Source of the DNA: Brachionus rotundiformis | Taxonomy: Eukaryota > Rotifera > Eurotatoria > Ploima > Brachionidae | Direction of reading: 5' to 3' | Length of the DNA: 64,000 nt | NCBI GenBank assembly: GCA_016802295.1 | Contig: JAESIW010000124.1 | Span: forward strand, 533,164-597,163 | Shown: positions 11,017 to 24,105 of the stretch, piece by piece | How the letters are laid out: each line of letters opens with the position of its first letter | Numbering within the stretch: position 1 is the first letter of the stretch | Program-made: the position numbers and the translations under genes | Notes under the pieces: model-generated | Seen by the model: the letters and a program-made list of their open reading frames with translations, nothing else | What the model was told of the DNA's origin: nothing | Database searches by the model: none

Positions 11017-14000
11017 ATGATGGTTTTAAATACAGAATGGACTCAATTGGAAATTATTGAACTCCTTAACGAATTACCATCGCTTAATGAAGCTGATTCT
11101 TCGAATTTAAAAGGTGTTTCATCAGGAAATGGTGGTTTTGGCTTTGGAATTACTGGAAATAAAAGTACTGGAGTTGTTGTTAAAGTAATAACTCCAGGAG
11201 GTAGCGCAGCTAAAGTATGAATTTTTTTAAGTACAAATCTTTAACCAATTTGGCACTTAAAAATTAAAAATAGAACATTTTCAATATTTATTTAGCTATA
11301 AATTTTAATTAAATTGTAATTATCAATTTTCTTTATATATACTCTAATTTTAAGAATGGACATTTGAAAATTAATGATCAATTATTTCAAATTGGAAATA
11401 TTAATGTTCGTGGAATGAACTCTGAACAAGTTGCCGCAGTTCTAAGGCAATCAGCTTTCCATGGTCAACATGTAAAATTTTTAGTTGCCCGACCGATTCA
11501 TAATTCAGTAGTTGAGACTGAGCATAGTTCTGATGAAATAATAAGTTTAAATCAAGAGAAAAATAATGATGATATGCTCGACATTTCATTGCCTATTTCA
11601 AAAAATCAATGTTTTTTAGTTAAAACAAATTCAATTATTGATAAACGAATATACTTCAGAAATTTAATTGTTTCCCAAAATGAAGAACTAAATAATGAAA
11701 ACAAGCAAAAACCTATAAACATTAATCGTGAGGTATCAATAAGCGATACTAAAAATGAAAATTCGAATATAACCAAATTTAAAGAATCTATTCATAAGAT
11801 CAATCTTGAACCAGTAGAAACTTTGCAAGGAAGTGATTACATTATTGAATTTACTCGAAATTATGACTATTATGATGATAAAAACTTACTTGATTTTATT
11901 AATAACGAGTTAAATGAATTCGGATTAAGGATTGAAATTAAACAACAGTATTATTTTATTAAAGATATCGACATAAATAAACATAAATTTCAAGAGCCAG
12001 AAATAAATGATGAATTATATGAGATTAATAATATAGAAATTTGTAGTATAAAAAGTTATGATATTTCACATGATACAAGAATTTATTTCAAATTCCGTAA
12101 AAATTATGACCTAAAATTTGAGATTTTAAGAGAGAAGTGGTATAATTATCTGACCAAAGAGCAAGAAAATGGTAAATTTTATGGTCAAGATTTGGAAATA
12201 ATAATAAGTCGTATTGATAAAAAAAAATCAAAAAACCTAGGCATAAGTCTCGAAGGTACAGTTGACCTTGATAATAATGGAATTGAAAAATTTCCTCATC
12301 ATTATATTCGCTCCATTATGCTGAACGGTCCCGTTTATAATTCAAAAGATTCAAAATTTAATATAGGTGACGAATTATTAGAAATTGATTCAATAAATTT
12401 ATATGCTATCAATTATGTTGAACTACTTGAGAATCTAAAAAATCTCAAGAATAAGTTTATGATTTTAGTGTGCGCGCGAAAAAACTCAAAAAAATCAAAA
12501 GTTGAAAATAATACTATAAACGAATTTACAAGTTTAGCATTTGAAAATAAATCAGATTCTTATTTAAAATCTGAAAACGAATCAAACAAACAAATTTTAC
12601 TTAGTGATGAAAAAATTGAACAAAAAGAAAAAAATGATGATATCAATATATTAAAATCAGATAAACAAAAATTTAATGTTCTCAATGAATCTTTAGAACA
12701 GAATCGATTCTGTATTCGATCAAGATCCCTCGAATTAAACGGTCCTACATTATGGAATAAAAACATTATGAACATTACTTTGATAAAAGGAGAAAACGGT
12801 TTAGGATTTTCCTTAATTGATTATCAAAATGATTCATTAAATCCTTTATCAAAAACAATGATTGTCGTTCGTGCTTTAGTACCTGGAGGAGTAGCTGATA
12901 TGGATGGAAGATTGATGCCTGGGCAGAGATTAGTAAAAATTAATGATTTAATATTAGATGATGAATTAATTATAGAGAATGAAAACATTAAAATTTCTAA
13001 ATCAATTGAAAATATAAGAAAATCCTTGTCATCCAATTTAGTCAAAATATTACAAATTAATTTATTAGATCATGCCCTTAAAATTTTAAAAAAAATACCT
13101 GTTGGTAAAGAAGTTTGCTTAGGAATTCAAAAACCTTTACCGTACCCAGATGCAGATATATCTAGCATAAAAAGCCTTGATGAAAGCAATTACTTTAAAG
13201 GTTCGACAGGAAATTTATTTGAATTTAAATCCGAAAAAATCAAATTAATAAAAGGCAGGAATGATAGTGGCAATATTATTGAAGAATTTTCATCAAAAAA
13301 CGAATATGATCCAATTAAAAATATGAATATCAACCAAGAATTAAAATCGGAAAAAACAAACATTATAAAAAGTGAAGAAGATTTTTCGTCTTTTTATAAA
13401 TTTAAAAAATATGACAAAAAAATAAACTTTAATCTTAACTACGGCATAGTTGCAACATCTGCACCAGCTATTTTATCATATAATCTCAAAAGTTGTGAAA
13501 AATCTTATAGTTTTTATTCGTCTAAATCTCAATTAAAACTAAATACTATTAATTTATTAAATCAAAAATTTAAATCGGTAACTTCTGAAAAATTGAAATC
13601 GGAACCAAATATTTTGAAATTAGATAAAATTTTTAAATCTAGCCATGATAATTTAAAAAAGGAATCACAAAGTCAAAATCTTATTGAACACGATCGATCA
13701 ATTTCTATTTCATTTCCATTAGATTCAAATTTTTTTGAAAAAGAAGAAATAAATCCTAAGTCAAAAAATACGTCTGAAAATTTTTCAAGTTCATTAAACT
13801 TTCTCAATAAACTTATGTTAAACGAAAAACAAAATCAAATAAGTAGTAAAAGGTCTGAAAGCTTTCAACAACTATTCAATGAAGATCAATTTCAACTTGC
13901 TTTTATTAGAAACGTAAGTAAATTTTAATTGTTCTTAAGAAAAAAATTTAAATAGGAAACTAATTCTGAATATCTAAATCAAGCTTTATTTAAATTTAAT

Positions 14001-17000
14001 TATAAAATTAATATTAGATTTTATTTTAAGATAAAAAAAAAACCGAAAGAAAAAGAAAAAAATGAGGGTGGAAAAATAGAAACTGAAATGCTTGAAATCG
14101 AGTCTATTTTAACTAAAAAAAATATCTCCGAAAAAAATCACATGATAGATTTTGAAGCTTGTGAAAAGAATATGAAAAATACTGACATTTCTGACTCATT
14201 ACAGAAAATAATTAATAATATGGCATCCCATTCATGGCCTAAAAGCGATATAAAAATTTTTAAAACAAATTTAGGTGAAATAAAACAATCTTTTTTAAAT
14301 TCAAATAATTTAAAAGTGAATAAAAGCGAGAGTAGTAGAAAAAGACGAACGTTCGATGAACAAATAGCAGTTATAAACAAAAGTCGTTCGCCTAGTGGTG
14401 CTCGAGTTATGAGAAATTTTTCAGATATCTCAGGTCGTTTTAGAAGTAAATCACAAGGTTATTATTCAAAAATAAATAAAAATGCAATAAAAAAAAATTC
14501 ACTTTCAAAAACAAATTCAATTAACTCGAATAATATTAAAATAATCAATATACTCGGAAAAGAAATTATTAGATTACCTTTTTATTTAGAAAAAGAAATA
14601 CGAATAAAAAAAAACTTTTATCCTTTAGGAATTCTTAATGTCGACTGTTCAATAGATGAAGGTATTAATGGCTGTATGATAAAGAAAATTGAATATAATT
14701 CAGCTTGTTCAAGAGATGGACGTCTCAAAGTGGGAGATTTTCTTCTTTCAGTTAACAATGAACAAATGCGAATTTCGACTAATTCTAGCGCTCGTGCTAT
14801 TTTGAATAGAGCTTCTTTGACCAGTAAAGATGTTGTGTAATTTTTTTATAATTATTTTTTATCTTTAAAATCTAAATTAAAATTTTTAAGCATTAAATAC
14901 ATTCCGTTTAATAGTGCAATTAACTTTAAAGAAAATTTATCAAAACTAAATAATATAGAAAGAACTTCCCCATTTTTTTCATTGAGTAGGATGAAAACAT
15001 TGACTTCTTCATCGAAAAGTTCTAGGTCAATCTCGATAAGTTCAGATTTATCAAGTTCTAGTATTAATTCATTATTTTGTGAAAATAAATCTAATTCTGC
15101 TGAATCTATTAATTTTTTTTCAACAATTATAAATGGTAATATTTAACGCAAAAAAATTTAATTTCTATTCCACAATATTAATAATAATTATATTATAAAA
15201 AAAGAAAAAAAATAGGAATTTTTTAGAAATTATTTGATAAATCAGTGGAATATATAATTAAATTTGTGAAAAACTTAAATTAAAGACAAAAAATCTTAAT
15301 TTTTTATCTTTTTATTTTAAAGATGATAACATATATGATAATTCATTACATAAAAAGAAAAATAGTAGTAAAGATAATATTCATAATATTGAATTTTCAA
15401 ACGAATTAGAGAGAGTAAAATGTGCTTCTTATAAGAATTCACATGTTCATCCAAAATTAAAAAATGAGCAAATTGAAAGACTGACAATCTCACTGATAAA
15501 AGATCAGAATTGTAATGAAATGGATATAAATAAATCAGATGCTAGCAAGACGCTATGGGGACCTCAACGAGTAATAATTTTAGAGCGTGAAGAAAATCAA
15601 AGTTTAGGAATTAGTATTGTTGGGGGAAAATTAGATGTGTCGACCCAAAAAGGAAAAAACATACATTTAAATTTTGTAAGCGGTATATTTATCAAACATG
15701 TTCAAGAAAATAGTCCAGCTGGTTTTAACGGTAACCTCAAAACAGGAGATAGGATTTTAGCAGTAAATGATTTTGACCTAACTGAATCTTCTCATGATCA
15801 AGCTGTTATTATCATTAAAAATGCAAAATCACCAGTGAAATTTTTAATTCAAAGTCTTATTTGTATCGATTCTCAAATTAAATTAAATAATGGAAGTTTT
15901 TTTAAATATAGTAATGAAAATAGTAAAGATGAATTTGCTATTATGGATAATTCAAATATGGCTATTAAACAGCCTAATAAATATAATTATTCTATAGAAG
16001 CTATTAGAGAAAAATACAGTTATTTATTAGATTCGAAAAAAAATTCAAATACAAAACAAAATATTTTAGAAGAGAGTGAAATATTTATTTTTTATCTTCA
16101 AAAAAGCTTTCCAAATCAAAGTCTTGGCTTAAGTTTATCTGGTAATGTTAATTTAAACAAAACTAGTGTATTTGTTTGTGGCATTTATCAAGATTCAATT
16201 GCTCAAAAACATGGCCTTATTAAAATAGGCGATCAAATTCTTGAAATAAACGGTCAATCGATTTATGGGCGTGCTCATTCAAATGTTACACCATTAATTA
16301 AAAATATAAAAGACTTAGAAATATATTTAATTGTATATAGGAATTCGGAAAATTTAAATCAAATGTTTAAACCAAACAAAGTGTTTTCTGATTTAAATTG
16401 TCAATTAACAAATCAATCTTTTATAAATTCAACTGAACAATCAATTAAATTAGAGACAGTTCAATCAGAACCTTACTCAAATTCAATAAGTTTAGGATCC
16501 AGCATTAGCGCTGATTCAGAATCATTGTTATCATCATTATCAGAGAATCAATTAATTGAACAAAATATTAAGCCTATTTTAAATTCAAGTATTCAAAGAA
16601 TAACACTAAAGAAAGGATCAAATGGTTTTGGTATTGCTATTAGTGAGGATAAAAATGGACGATTAATGATTAGAGGTTTAAATTCAAACGGGGTTGCATC
16701 TAAAGTATGATTTTTTAGAATGAATTATGGTGCTTTCTCAATTTTATAATTTTTTAAGGATGGGGGTATGCAAGTAGGCGATGAAATTCTTGCAATAAAT
16801 AAAGTAAAAATTGATTCCATGAAATATGATTATATAATGAATTTGTTGCAGTCTACTGATGAGCCGGTAGAGTTCGAAATTAGCAGAAAAGATACAAATT
16901 CCAAAGTTATGGATGAAATAGTTGCAACTGAAAAAAATTTAAAAAATGAACTTCAGTTAAAAGAAAACTTAATTTTTGAACCACAAAAATATGGAAATTT

Positions 17001-17949
17001 AAGCCAGGATGATGAATTCAAATCTCCGAAAATTAAATCGTCAGAGACTTTTAAAAATGAAGATACTAGTTATAATGATAGAAAAGATGAATTATTAAGT
17101 AAAATAACAAATGATGATCCCAAAAATAGTATTATAAAAGTTGGTCAAGAAACATGGATAGAAATTGATCGAAAAAAAATAGGTCTTGGCTTGTCAATTA
17201 TTGGTGGATCTGACACACAATTACCCGGAATTATAATACATGATATTTATGAAAATGGTGCAGCGTTCAAAGACCAACGACTTGCTATAGGAGATCAAAT
17301 ACTTAAAGTTAATGAAATAGACTTATTATCAGCAACGCACAATCAAGCGTTAAATGCTTTAAGACAAACTTCTGATTGTGTTAAGCTGTTAATTCATCGG
17401 AGTTTTTGCAATAATAAAAATTTTTTATCTAAAAATAATATAAACAATTGTGATTATTTTAATGATCATGATAACGAACGATATATGAACATAATAACTA
17501 TAGAACTAAATAAAAAATTTGGAAAAGGTCTTGGATTTAGCATTATTGGGCGCAAAGGAGGATCAGGAGTTTTTATATCTCATATTGTAAGTAAAATCTA
17601 ATAATGAATTATAATTTTTAATAATCCAAATTAGATAAATGGTGGATGTGCTTATCGAGATGGACGCCTTACAGTTGGAGACCTAATACTAGAAGTTAAC
17701 AATCAGAATATTCGAGAATCCTCATACAATGATGTTGCATTTCTTCTTAAAACCTTGCCTCAAGGAAAAGTCAAGTTAAAAATAGGACGTTTTCAAATTT
17801 TAACAAATAAAAACATTGAATATAATCTAAATGAAAAAAAAGAAATTTCAAGACGGAATTCAAACTTAGATGTTAATAACATGGAAAATTTTGAAAACTC
17901 TTTTGCTTCAAACAAAACATCAGCAATTAAAATTTGTAAAAATAAATAA
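11017..17949 (+). CDS. Multi-PDZ scaffold protein, PATJ/MUPP1 family
   Basis: Seven exons join in frame: 11017-11214, 11355-13913, 13956-14836, 14891-15135, 15323-16704, 16759-17586 and 17635-17949, giving 2,135 residues. I count about ten PDZ domains, near residues 15-115, 227-330 (degenerate), 343-440, 537-640, 1123-1220, 1377-1480, 1546-1635, 1719-1800, 1885-1970 and 1999-2085. Carboxylate-binding loops such as GFGFGI, LGISLE, GLGFSL, LGISIV, LGLSLS, GFGIAI, LGLSII and LGFSII are visible. The first PDZ, with EWTQLEIIELLN before it, resembles MUPP1 PDZ2, and the domain count fits PATJ. These proteins organise apical junctions with Pals1/Crumbs and cluster membrane proteins. The N-terminal L27 domain was not found: either an upstream exon was missed or the gene lacks it. 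Long Asn/Lys/Ser-rich linkers (residues 640-1120) make it unusually large. Start chosen as the first in-frame ATG. Confidence 0.88.
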
Positions 17950-18476
17950 ATACTATGCATTATTCACTAATGATTTTTTTAATATTTAAATTTATCTTAA
18001 GTGTAGTATTTAGATATTTTTTCTTGTTTTTAAATATTAATTCAATATTATAATCAGCTATTAATTGATCATAGCTAGATTTTCTAAATTAATAGATTAA
18101 TCTTTGGTTTTTTTATACTTAATAAACAATTTTTCGGATTAAACATTATAATTTATAAATTTTAATTTTTTACTTAAAAATCAAATCTTATTTTATTTAG
18201 AATTTTACCGAGAATTATCAATCTTGTAATTTTTTTTATAATTTTCTCTAATTTCAACTAGTCAAAATATTTTAAATTGACAATAAAACACTTTCTCGCT
18301 TTTAATGCTTTATGATTTATTTTTTAGCCAAAAATCCTAAAATCATATTCTAGGATAGTAGTAATTAAATTTTTGTTTACAAATCAAATGATCCGATAAT
18401 ATTTATTTAGTATTAAAAATCTATTTTTTCAAACTTAATAATAAAATCAATTATTTCAATTAAAATTTTTTTTACA
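17950..18476. other. Short convergent intergenic gap
   Basis: About 0.5 kb of AT-rich DNA between the stop codons of the convergent PDZ-scaffold and cholinesterase-like genes. It presumably holds both 3' UTRs (AATAAA-like hexamers occur on both strands). No other feature is seen. Confidence 0.5.
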
Positions 18477-20597
18477 TTATTCAAAGTCTTCAAATATAAA
18501 TACAAAAATAATTAAAAACATTAAATGATAATTGTTAGCAGAATATTTTCTTGCTGAAGAAATATCCAATTCCGTTTTTATAACTTGATCATTTTCTCCA
18601 ATTTTGCATTCTATCGATGCTGATCTTGTTTCATTTAACATTTTCTCTAATTTTTTTTTATTTAATATTTTCTCTACTATATTTAAATTTTACTTACCAC
18701 TTTCTTTTAATAGACTAGGTATGTATGAATTCCAAAATTGGCATATCTCTAATGAATATCCTCGACCAATTTTTGATCCGCCTGATCTCAAGATTATATA
18801 TTTTCCTGCTTCATAAGGATCAGTCATATTACCAATATCACTGTCATAATTTAGTAAGCTATATTTTGGCCAATTTTTAGTCGGATTAGCTAAATTTGGA
18901 TCATTATTATAAATAAAACTAGACCAATATTTTAAAATCTCTTCATTCAACAATTGCTCATTAACTGAATATTTATGATTTTTTTTTGCCCATGGATTTT
19001 CGTTTATAAATATATTCTTTTCTAGCAAAGGATAAGAGAATAAAAAGGCAAGATCATCTGCATGAGTGGCTCCATACCAACTTGGCCATGGTGTAGATGA
19101 AATACGATGAGCAAATAAATAAAGATATATTTGATCATTATTTTTGGCAATTAAGTCGACAAATTTATAAGCAGGACATTTAAATAAAAAATCACCTATT
19201 ATTTTACTTAAAGAAGCAAAATAAGATGGTTTGGCTAAAAGATTTAATACTCCATCTTCATTTATCTCTTTAGCTATTTTAGTATATTCATGAACAATGG
19301 CATTTAAAATTAATTTGTTACTTTTTTTGGGAAAAAAAGGATCATAAAGAAAATTTCTATCTAAATAAGATATTAGCTCAGTATGACTAATGCTTTGATG
19401 ATTTTCAATGTTTTTTATCAATCCAGAAAATCCGGTAAAAAATGATCCTTCATCGGTAGTAAATCCGGTTATCAACGGACATTTCTTAAAAATTCCTTTT
19501 TTCAGATAATTTAAAGGAGTTTGAAAAAAAATAATATCATCAACTACTGGTAAAAAAGATGTTGGCGAAAACGGTAAACTGTTTGCGATTACTTGTAAAA
19601 TACTGTCTGCTTGCAAATTTTGAATACATGGAACAATATTTATCGTTTCGTTTAAACATCCTAATGAAGAAATTACATTTTCGGCTCTTTTTGTTGCTTC
19701 ACCTTTTGATAAAGCTGATAAACTTGAAATAAGCGGTGTACCACTTTGTAGAATCATACTTCGAAAGTACTCCCAGCTATTGTTATAAAATAAATGATAA
19801 CCTGTGAGTGTTGCACCTGCACCTTGTCCTAAGAGAGTAATTCTATTTAAATCACCACCAAATTTTTCTGCATTTTTTCTAATCCATCTAAGAGCTAAAT
19901 TCTGGTCTAAGATTCCTTGGTTCCCTGGAAAGTAATTTTCCAAATACAAAAATCCAAAAATTCCAGAGCGATAATTAACAGTAATTACTATAATATTTGT
20001 GGCAGCTACAAAGGCAGAAGGGTCATATATATCTAAGGACGTAGATCCATTTTTTAAAATACTATCATAAAAAAACACTAATATAGGATAATTTTTGGTT
20101 TTAAAATTCTTGGGTTGAGGAGCAGTGTTTTGATTATAAGCATCATTAGGAATAAATATATTTAAATATAGACAATCTTCGCTTATTCTTGCTGATTCTT
20201 TTGTTTGCCACATTCTGTACCCAGAAAAATTTTTTATTTCTGGTTCCGCGATATTAATTCCTGAATGAAAGCAACTATTTGGCCATTTGGTAGCATCAAT
20301 GATCTCTCTTCTAGCACTAGCTTCAATAGGTGCTTTGAACCTATTCTCGCCAATAGGTGGTTCAGCATAAGGCACAGACAACCATGAATAAACATTTGAG
20401 CTTCGATCAGTGAAGCCTTTTTTACTTTTTATTTCAATAAAATCACAACTACCTGATAAAATTCCACTTGAAGTTTCAAGGAGAACTTTTTTTGAGTCAT
20501 TTTTTGAACACTTAGAAATCGAAAGTAATTGTACTTTAGAATTCATTATCATTAAAAAAAATAATAAAATTCCTTTTATTAAATCAGTAGCAATCAT
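18477..20597 (-). CDS. Cholinesterase-like (neuroligin-type) adhesion protein, non-catalytic
   Basis: Two exons, 20597-18698 and 18646-18477, joined across a 51-nt GTAAGT..AG intron, give 689 residues. The N-terminus is a signal peptide (MIATDLIKGILLFFLMIMNS). The carboxylesterase/cholinesterase fold follows, with WLSVPYAEPPIGENRF, SEDCLYLNIFIP, VNYRSGIFGFL and NQGILDQNLALRWI. The nucleophile elbow, GESAG in active esterases, reads GQGAG, so the catalytic Ser is Gly. The acid (TTDEGSFF) and a His (GATHADDLAF) remain. Neuroligins carry GSGAG at this point, so an adhesion role at cell contacts is likely, though glutactin/neurotactin-like proteins are alternatives. The second exon adds a juxtamembrane segment and a hydrophobic tail (YHLMFLIIFVFIF) close to the C-terminus. 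That looks like a GPI-anchor signal or a minimal membrane anchor; a long cytoplasmic tail with a PDZ ligand, as in vertebrate neuroligins, is absent. Confidence 0.85.
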
Positions 20598-22433
20598 AGT
20601 TTTTTTATTTCACAAAAAATTTTTAAATTAGTACAACTTCACTTAATGTAAGGCGATTAAGACGAATCTAAATTAAAATAAAAATTCATAAATATACGAT
20701 TATAAAACATACAAATTATATTATTAATTTTATTCTGATTAATCATCATGTCGAGTCCTAAATTAAAATCACCAGTATCAACTTTTCTATTACAAAAAAC
20801 AGTTGGTTGATTAACTTATCAAGTGAAATTAAAAATAATACATTTTCGTTTCTATTCGTAAACAAAAATATGCTTATTTGAGATTTTAAAGATACATAAT
20901 TATCTTTTGTTCTGAAATATTTTAATTAAGACAATAAAATTGTTGAAGAAAAGATATTTAAAACAATTTTGATTTATCTAAAACGGTTCTAATTTTTTTT
21001 TAGACTTTTAGATCATTTATAAGATTTATTTTGATATTATTCAGGTTTTCAAAATGTCAAATTATAATTATTTGAAGTTCAATGCAATTGAGATTTTACA
21101 CTGATTTATAACCAAAATGATTCCAAACATCAATAACATTTGTTTTTTTAACAATTTATATCAAAATATATCTGTTTTAATTAATGCTTTCAAATATCAT
21201 TTATTTTTCAACTAAACTTAACTAAACTTATTTAATTGCTTAAAAATAAATAAATCTTTTAAAGAAAATAATTATTGCAATAATTTGAAAATTGAAAGAC
21301 TTTTTCTGAATCTTATTTATTTGTTATTTGTATTTTTAATTTATTTTTATAATTTTTTATTAAAAAAAATTGTTATTACTAAAATCTCACTTTAGATTAT
21401 CATGATATGAAAACTTTTAATCAAACTACTAGATGTAATTTTTATATTTAAAAATCATAAAATTCTACCTTTGAATAGTGATCATTATTATCAAAATGTA
21501 ATTGTAATTGATAACTAGCTTAATGAAATGAATCAATATATGACTCATATGGTATAAGTTTCGAAAATTGTAATTAGAATTTTTGAATTTATCCCAAATG
21601 ATTGTCAGCATAAGATAGATAGTTAAAAATTTCAAATTTTATCTAGAAAATAAATAATTTAGATAATAATTTAATTTATTAATTAAGGATTTTTTACTTT
21701 ATATCAAAGCTTTTTACTATCTAAAAATTAATTTATCGACTGTAATCAATTATTTTTAATTGATAATAATACAATTTTATGATTCAACTATTTTTATTGA
21801 TAATTTGCAAGTAAACAAACATATTGTAACACCCCCTCCAGCGGACCCCGGTCTTCTGGGGCCTTGCTGGGTATATATATAATTGTTTTTTATATTTTTA
21901 AAAAAAAAAAATAAAGATTTAGAGAAGAAAGATTATTTTTCTCTCTCTCTTTTTATTTAGTAGCGCACGCTATTAAAATATCATTTCCTAATTCTAATTT
22001 CTTATCCTGTCTAAGTTACAATTTGTAATTTACAACTTAATAAAAAAAAAAAGTTGATAAAAATATAACTAAAAATCTGCAATATAAAATTTCTTTTGTT
22101 ATTAACAGCATTATATAATATGTTTTTTTTTCCTCAGGATATCTCTACAAGATTTTGGAAATAATAATTTATCTTGTTTTTGTTTTAATTAAAATAGAAC
22201 CATAACGAGATTTGTTAAATTATACACATTTTTTGATTATTTCAAAACAATTCTTAGGGGTATATATTACATCATTTAAGGTCAAAATTTTCCTTGATGG
22301 CTATATTTTAAAAATTAGATTAACGTATCAAAAAAATTTCTCCAAAAAATTGTTTGGTTATATTAAAATAATAAAAATGTTAAATTTAATATTAAAAATA
22401 ATTTTCTAATTTATTATTAAGTTTATATCACTT
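20598..22433. other. Intergenic region with one GC-rich hairpin
   Basis: AT-rich DNA between two minus-strand genes. The only structured part is about 21828-21970, described separately. Small open frames such as 22212-22409 are Ile/Phe/Lys-rich and not supported. Confidence 0.5.
21828..21972. other. GC-rich hairpin followed by TA and CT repeats
   Basis: In otherwise about 80% AT DNA, 21832-21870 is markedly GC-rich and can fold: CCAGC pairs with GCTGG and an inner CCCC pairs with GGGG across a small loop. It is followed by TATATATATA, an A-run, a (CT)n tract at about 21941-21952, and a small palindrome TAGCG-CA-CGCTA. It may be a transposon terminus, a structured RNA or a regulatory hairpin. 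No matching copy was seen elsewhere in the window. Confidence 0.35.
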
Positions 22434-23090
22434 TTAATCGTAATAATTATCGGGTTCAAACCCAAACCAACAATTACTATAATTTTTTGACATTCCCACA
22501 CCAATTGCTCTAAATTTTTTACCTGACCATGGACCTCTATTTAATATCAAATCATTGTGTGGCGGACTCCTTTTCCATAGTTCAAAAGCAACCTCTGGAG
22601 TCATTATATGACTTGTATAAGTTGCTATTTCAAAACCGTACCCTTTATAAGGAGTTAATTCTCGAGGTTTTATCCACATATATTTGGCTTTCTTGTGATC
22701 TTTAGTATAACAACAGCTAGTCCAAGGTCCCAAATTCGACCAACTATGTAGGTTACATTTACCTGAAGGAGATGATATTTGTTGATCAACACAATGAACT
22801 TTAGCTACATATGTCATACATTTTGAAATCTCTATTGAAGGTAAACCATGTATCTCTCGATAATTCATTAACAAATGATATAATTTTGTCTCATTTTCAT
22901 TTAAATTTGTAAGAATCTCTGGTAATGCTGGTAAATTATTCTTTTTATGAATATTTTTAATTTCGTAAGATTTACGACTAATACCTTGAAAAGATTTATT
23001 TCGTAAAATTGAATTTGAATTCTTTTGTGAACATTTTGAATATACGCCACTCAAATCAAAAGAGTTATTCATTTCTCTAAAATATATCAT
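22434..23090 (-). CDS. CAP-superfamily (SCP/TAPS-like) protein
   Basis: A single open exon of up to 218 residues. The CAP fold is recognisable: LYHLLMNYREIHGLPSIE near residue 75 (first helix), VAKVHCVDQQ near 110, the HSWSNLGPWTSCCY region, YGFEIAT, FELWKRSPPHNDLILN and FRAIGVGM, then NCWFGFEPD at the C-terminus. Four or more cysteines (CNLH, SCCY, NCW) suggest disulphides and secretion. The arrangement with WxxSPPHNDLILN and a short C-terminus is closer to the bacterial-type CAP domain than to insect antigen-5. No signal peptide is present at the first ATG (MIYFREMNNS); a possible splice acceptor (TATTTTAG at about 23082-23075) suggests an unseen upstream exon that may encode it. Function of CAP proteins ranges from sterol binding to immune and reproductive roles and cannot be specified here. 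Confidence 0.75.
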   Translation of the reverse strand: MIYFREMNNSFDLSGVYSKCSQKNSNSILRNKSFQGISRKSYEIKNIHKKNNLPALPEILTNLNENETKLYHLLMNYREIHGLPSIEISKCMTYVAKVHCVDQQISSPSGKCNLHSWSNLGPWTSCCYTKDHKKAKYMWIKPRELTPYKGYGFEIATYTSHIMTPEVAFELWKRSPPHNDLILNRGPWSGKKFRAIGVGMSKNYSNCWFGFEPDNYYD

Positions 23091-24105
23091 TATATTAATT
23101 TTATCATTGAGTTGTCTTAAAATTAAATTTAGTAAGATTTTTCACTCTTCATCAATTTTTATAGTTAAAAGATTATGGCGTAACACTCATTAATTTTATT
23201 AAGAACAAGAACAATCTTGATAAACAAAACTAAATTGTTTAAGTTTTTTAAATTTATTTATTTAAAGAAAAATTGAAAACAAATAAATATTTCTTTATTT
23301 TGAATTTTTAAAGCATTTTATTAGATACTTGAAAGACATCAATGAAGATTTCGAGTTCATGTCTCTTGATAACAGACAAAGAAAACTAAAAATAAATTTA
23401 ATTATTAATCAATGTCTCAATTAATAATATAACTAATTTATTTTAAAAATACTAAGTTTAAAAAATTCATTCTAACGAGGAAAAACGTGCCAGAGCTAAA
23501 TAAATTCAATTTAAATTAATAAAATTATTGAAAATTTTGAATATTATTAGATTAACTTGTATAATTATTTTTTTTATTATCGATTATAAAGATTATTTTT
23601 CTACTTTTTTTAAAAGTTAGTTTAGTTTAGGAGTTTATTGCAACGAAAAAATACCTAAAATATCGTAACAGATTGTTTGCAAACAGTTGATTGAGCTTCC
23701 ATTCCATCAACTCATAACGTCTTTTACATCTACTTGAAAAAATGAATGGGATTTGGTTAGGTCTCAATTAACTTACATTGTTCGGACTCAAGTATTTTTG
23801 GAACCAAGTAAAACTCTTTGTTTACTATGACTAAGACAATATTCATTAAATATTATTGAAGATATTAAATATGAAAATATTAAAGCACTTTAAGAAATTG
23901 GACAAATAAATTTGAACTGTTAAAAAAAAATTATTTCTAAAAATATTTACAATTAATTTCTTCTGCACATGTTTTATTTAAACAATAACTAAAAATTTAT
24001 GTATAATCTCTTTTGATATTTAATTATTGTATAAAAAAATAATTAAAATTGAATAAGCAAACAACTAATTGTAAAGCTTTTCTTAATCATTTTTATTTAA
24101 ATAGA
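23091..24105. other. Intergenic, with a 24-base match to the SET gene
   Basis: AT-rich DNA between divergent CAP and SET genes. The bases 23779-23802 (GTTCGGACTC...TTGGAA) are identical to a stretch at the start of the second exon of the SET gene (about 24434-24457). No open frame supports a gene. Confidence 0.45.

Noticed and set aside
18647..18697. A 21-nt intron in the cholinesterase-like gene
   Set aside because: The nearest AG gives 21 nt, but a second in-frame AG gives 51 nt, which matches the other introns. The longer one is preferred.
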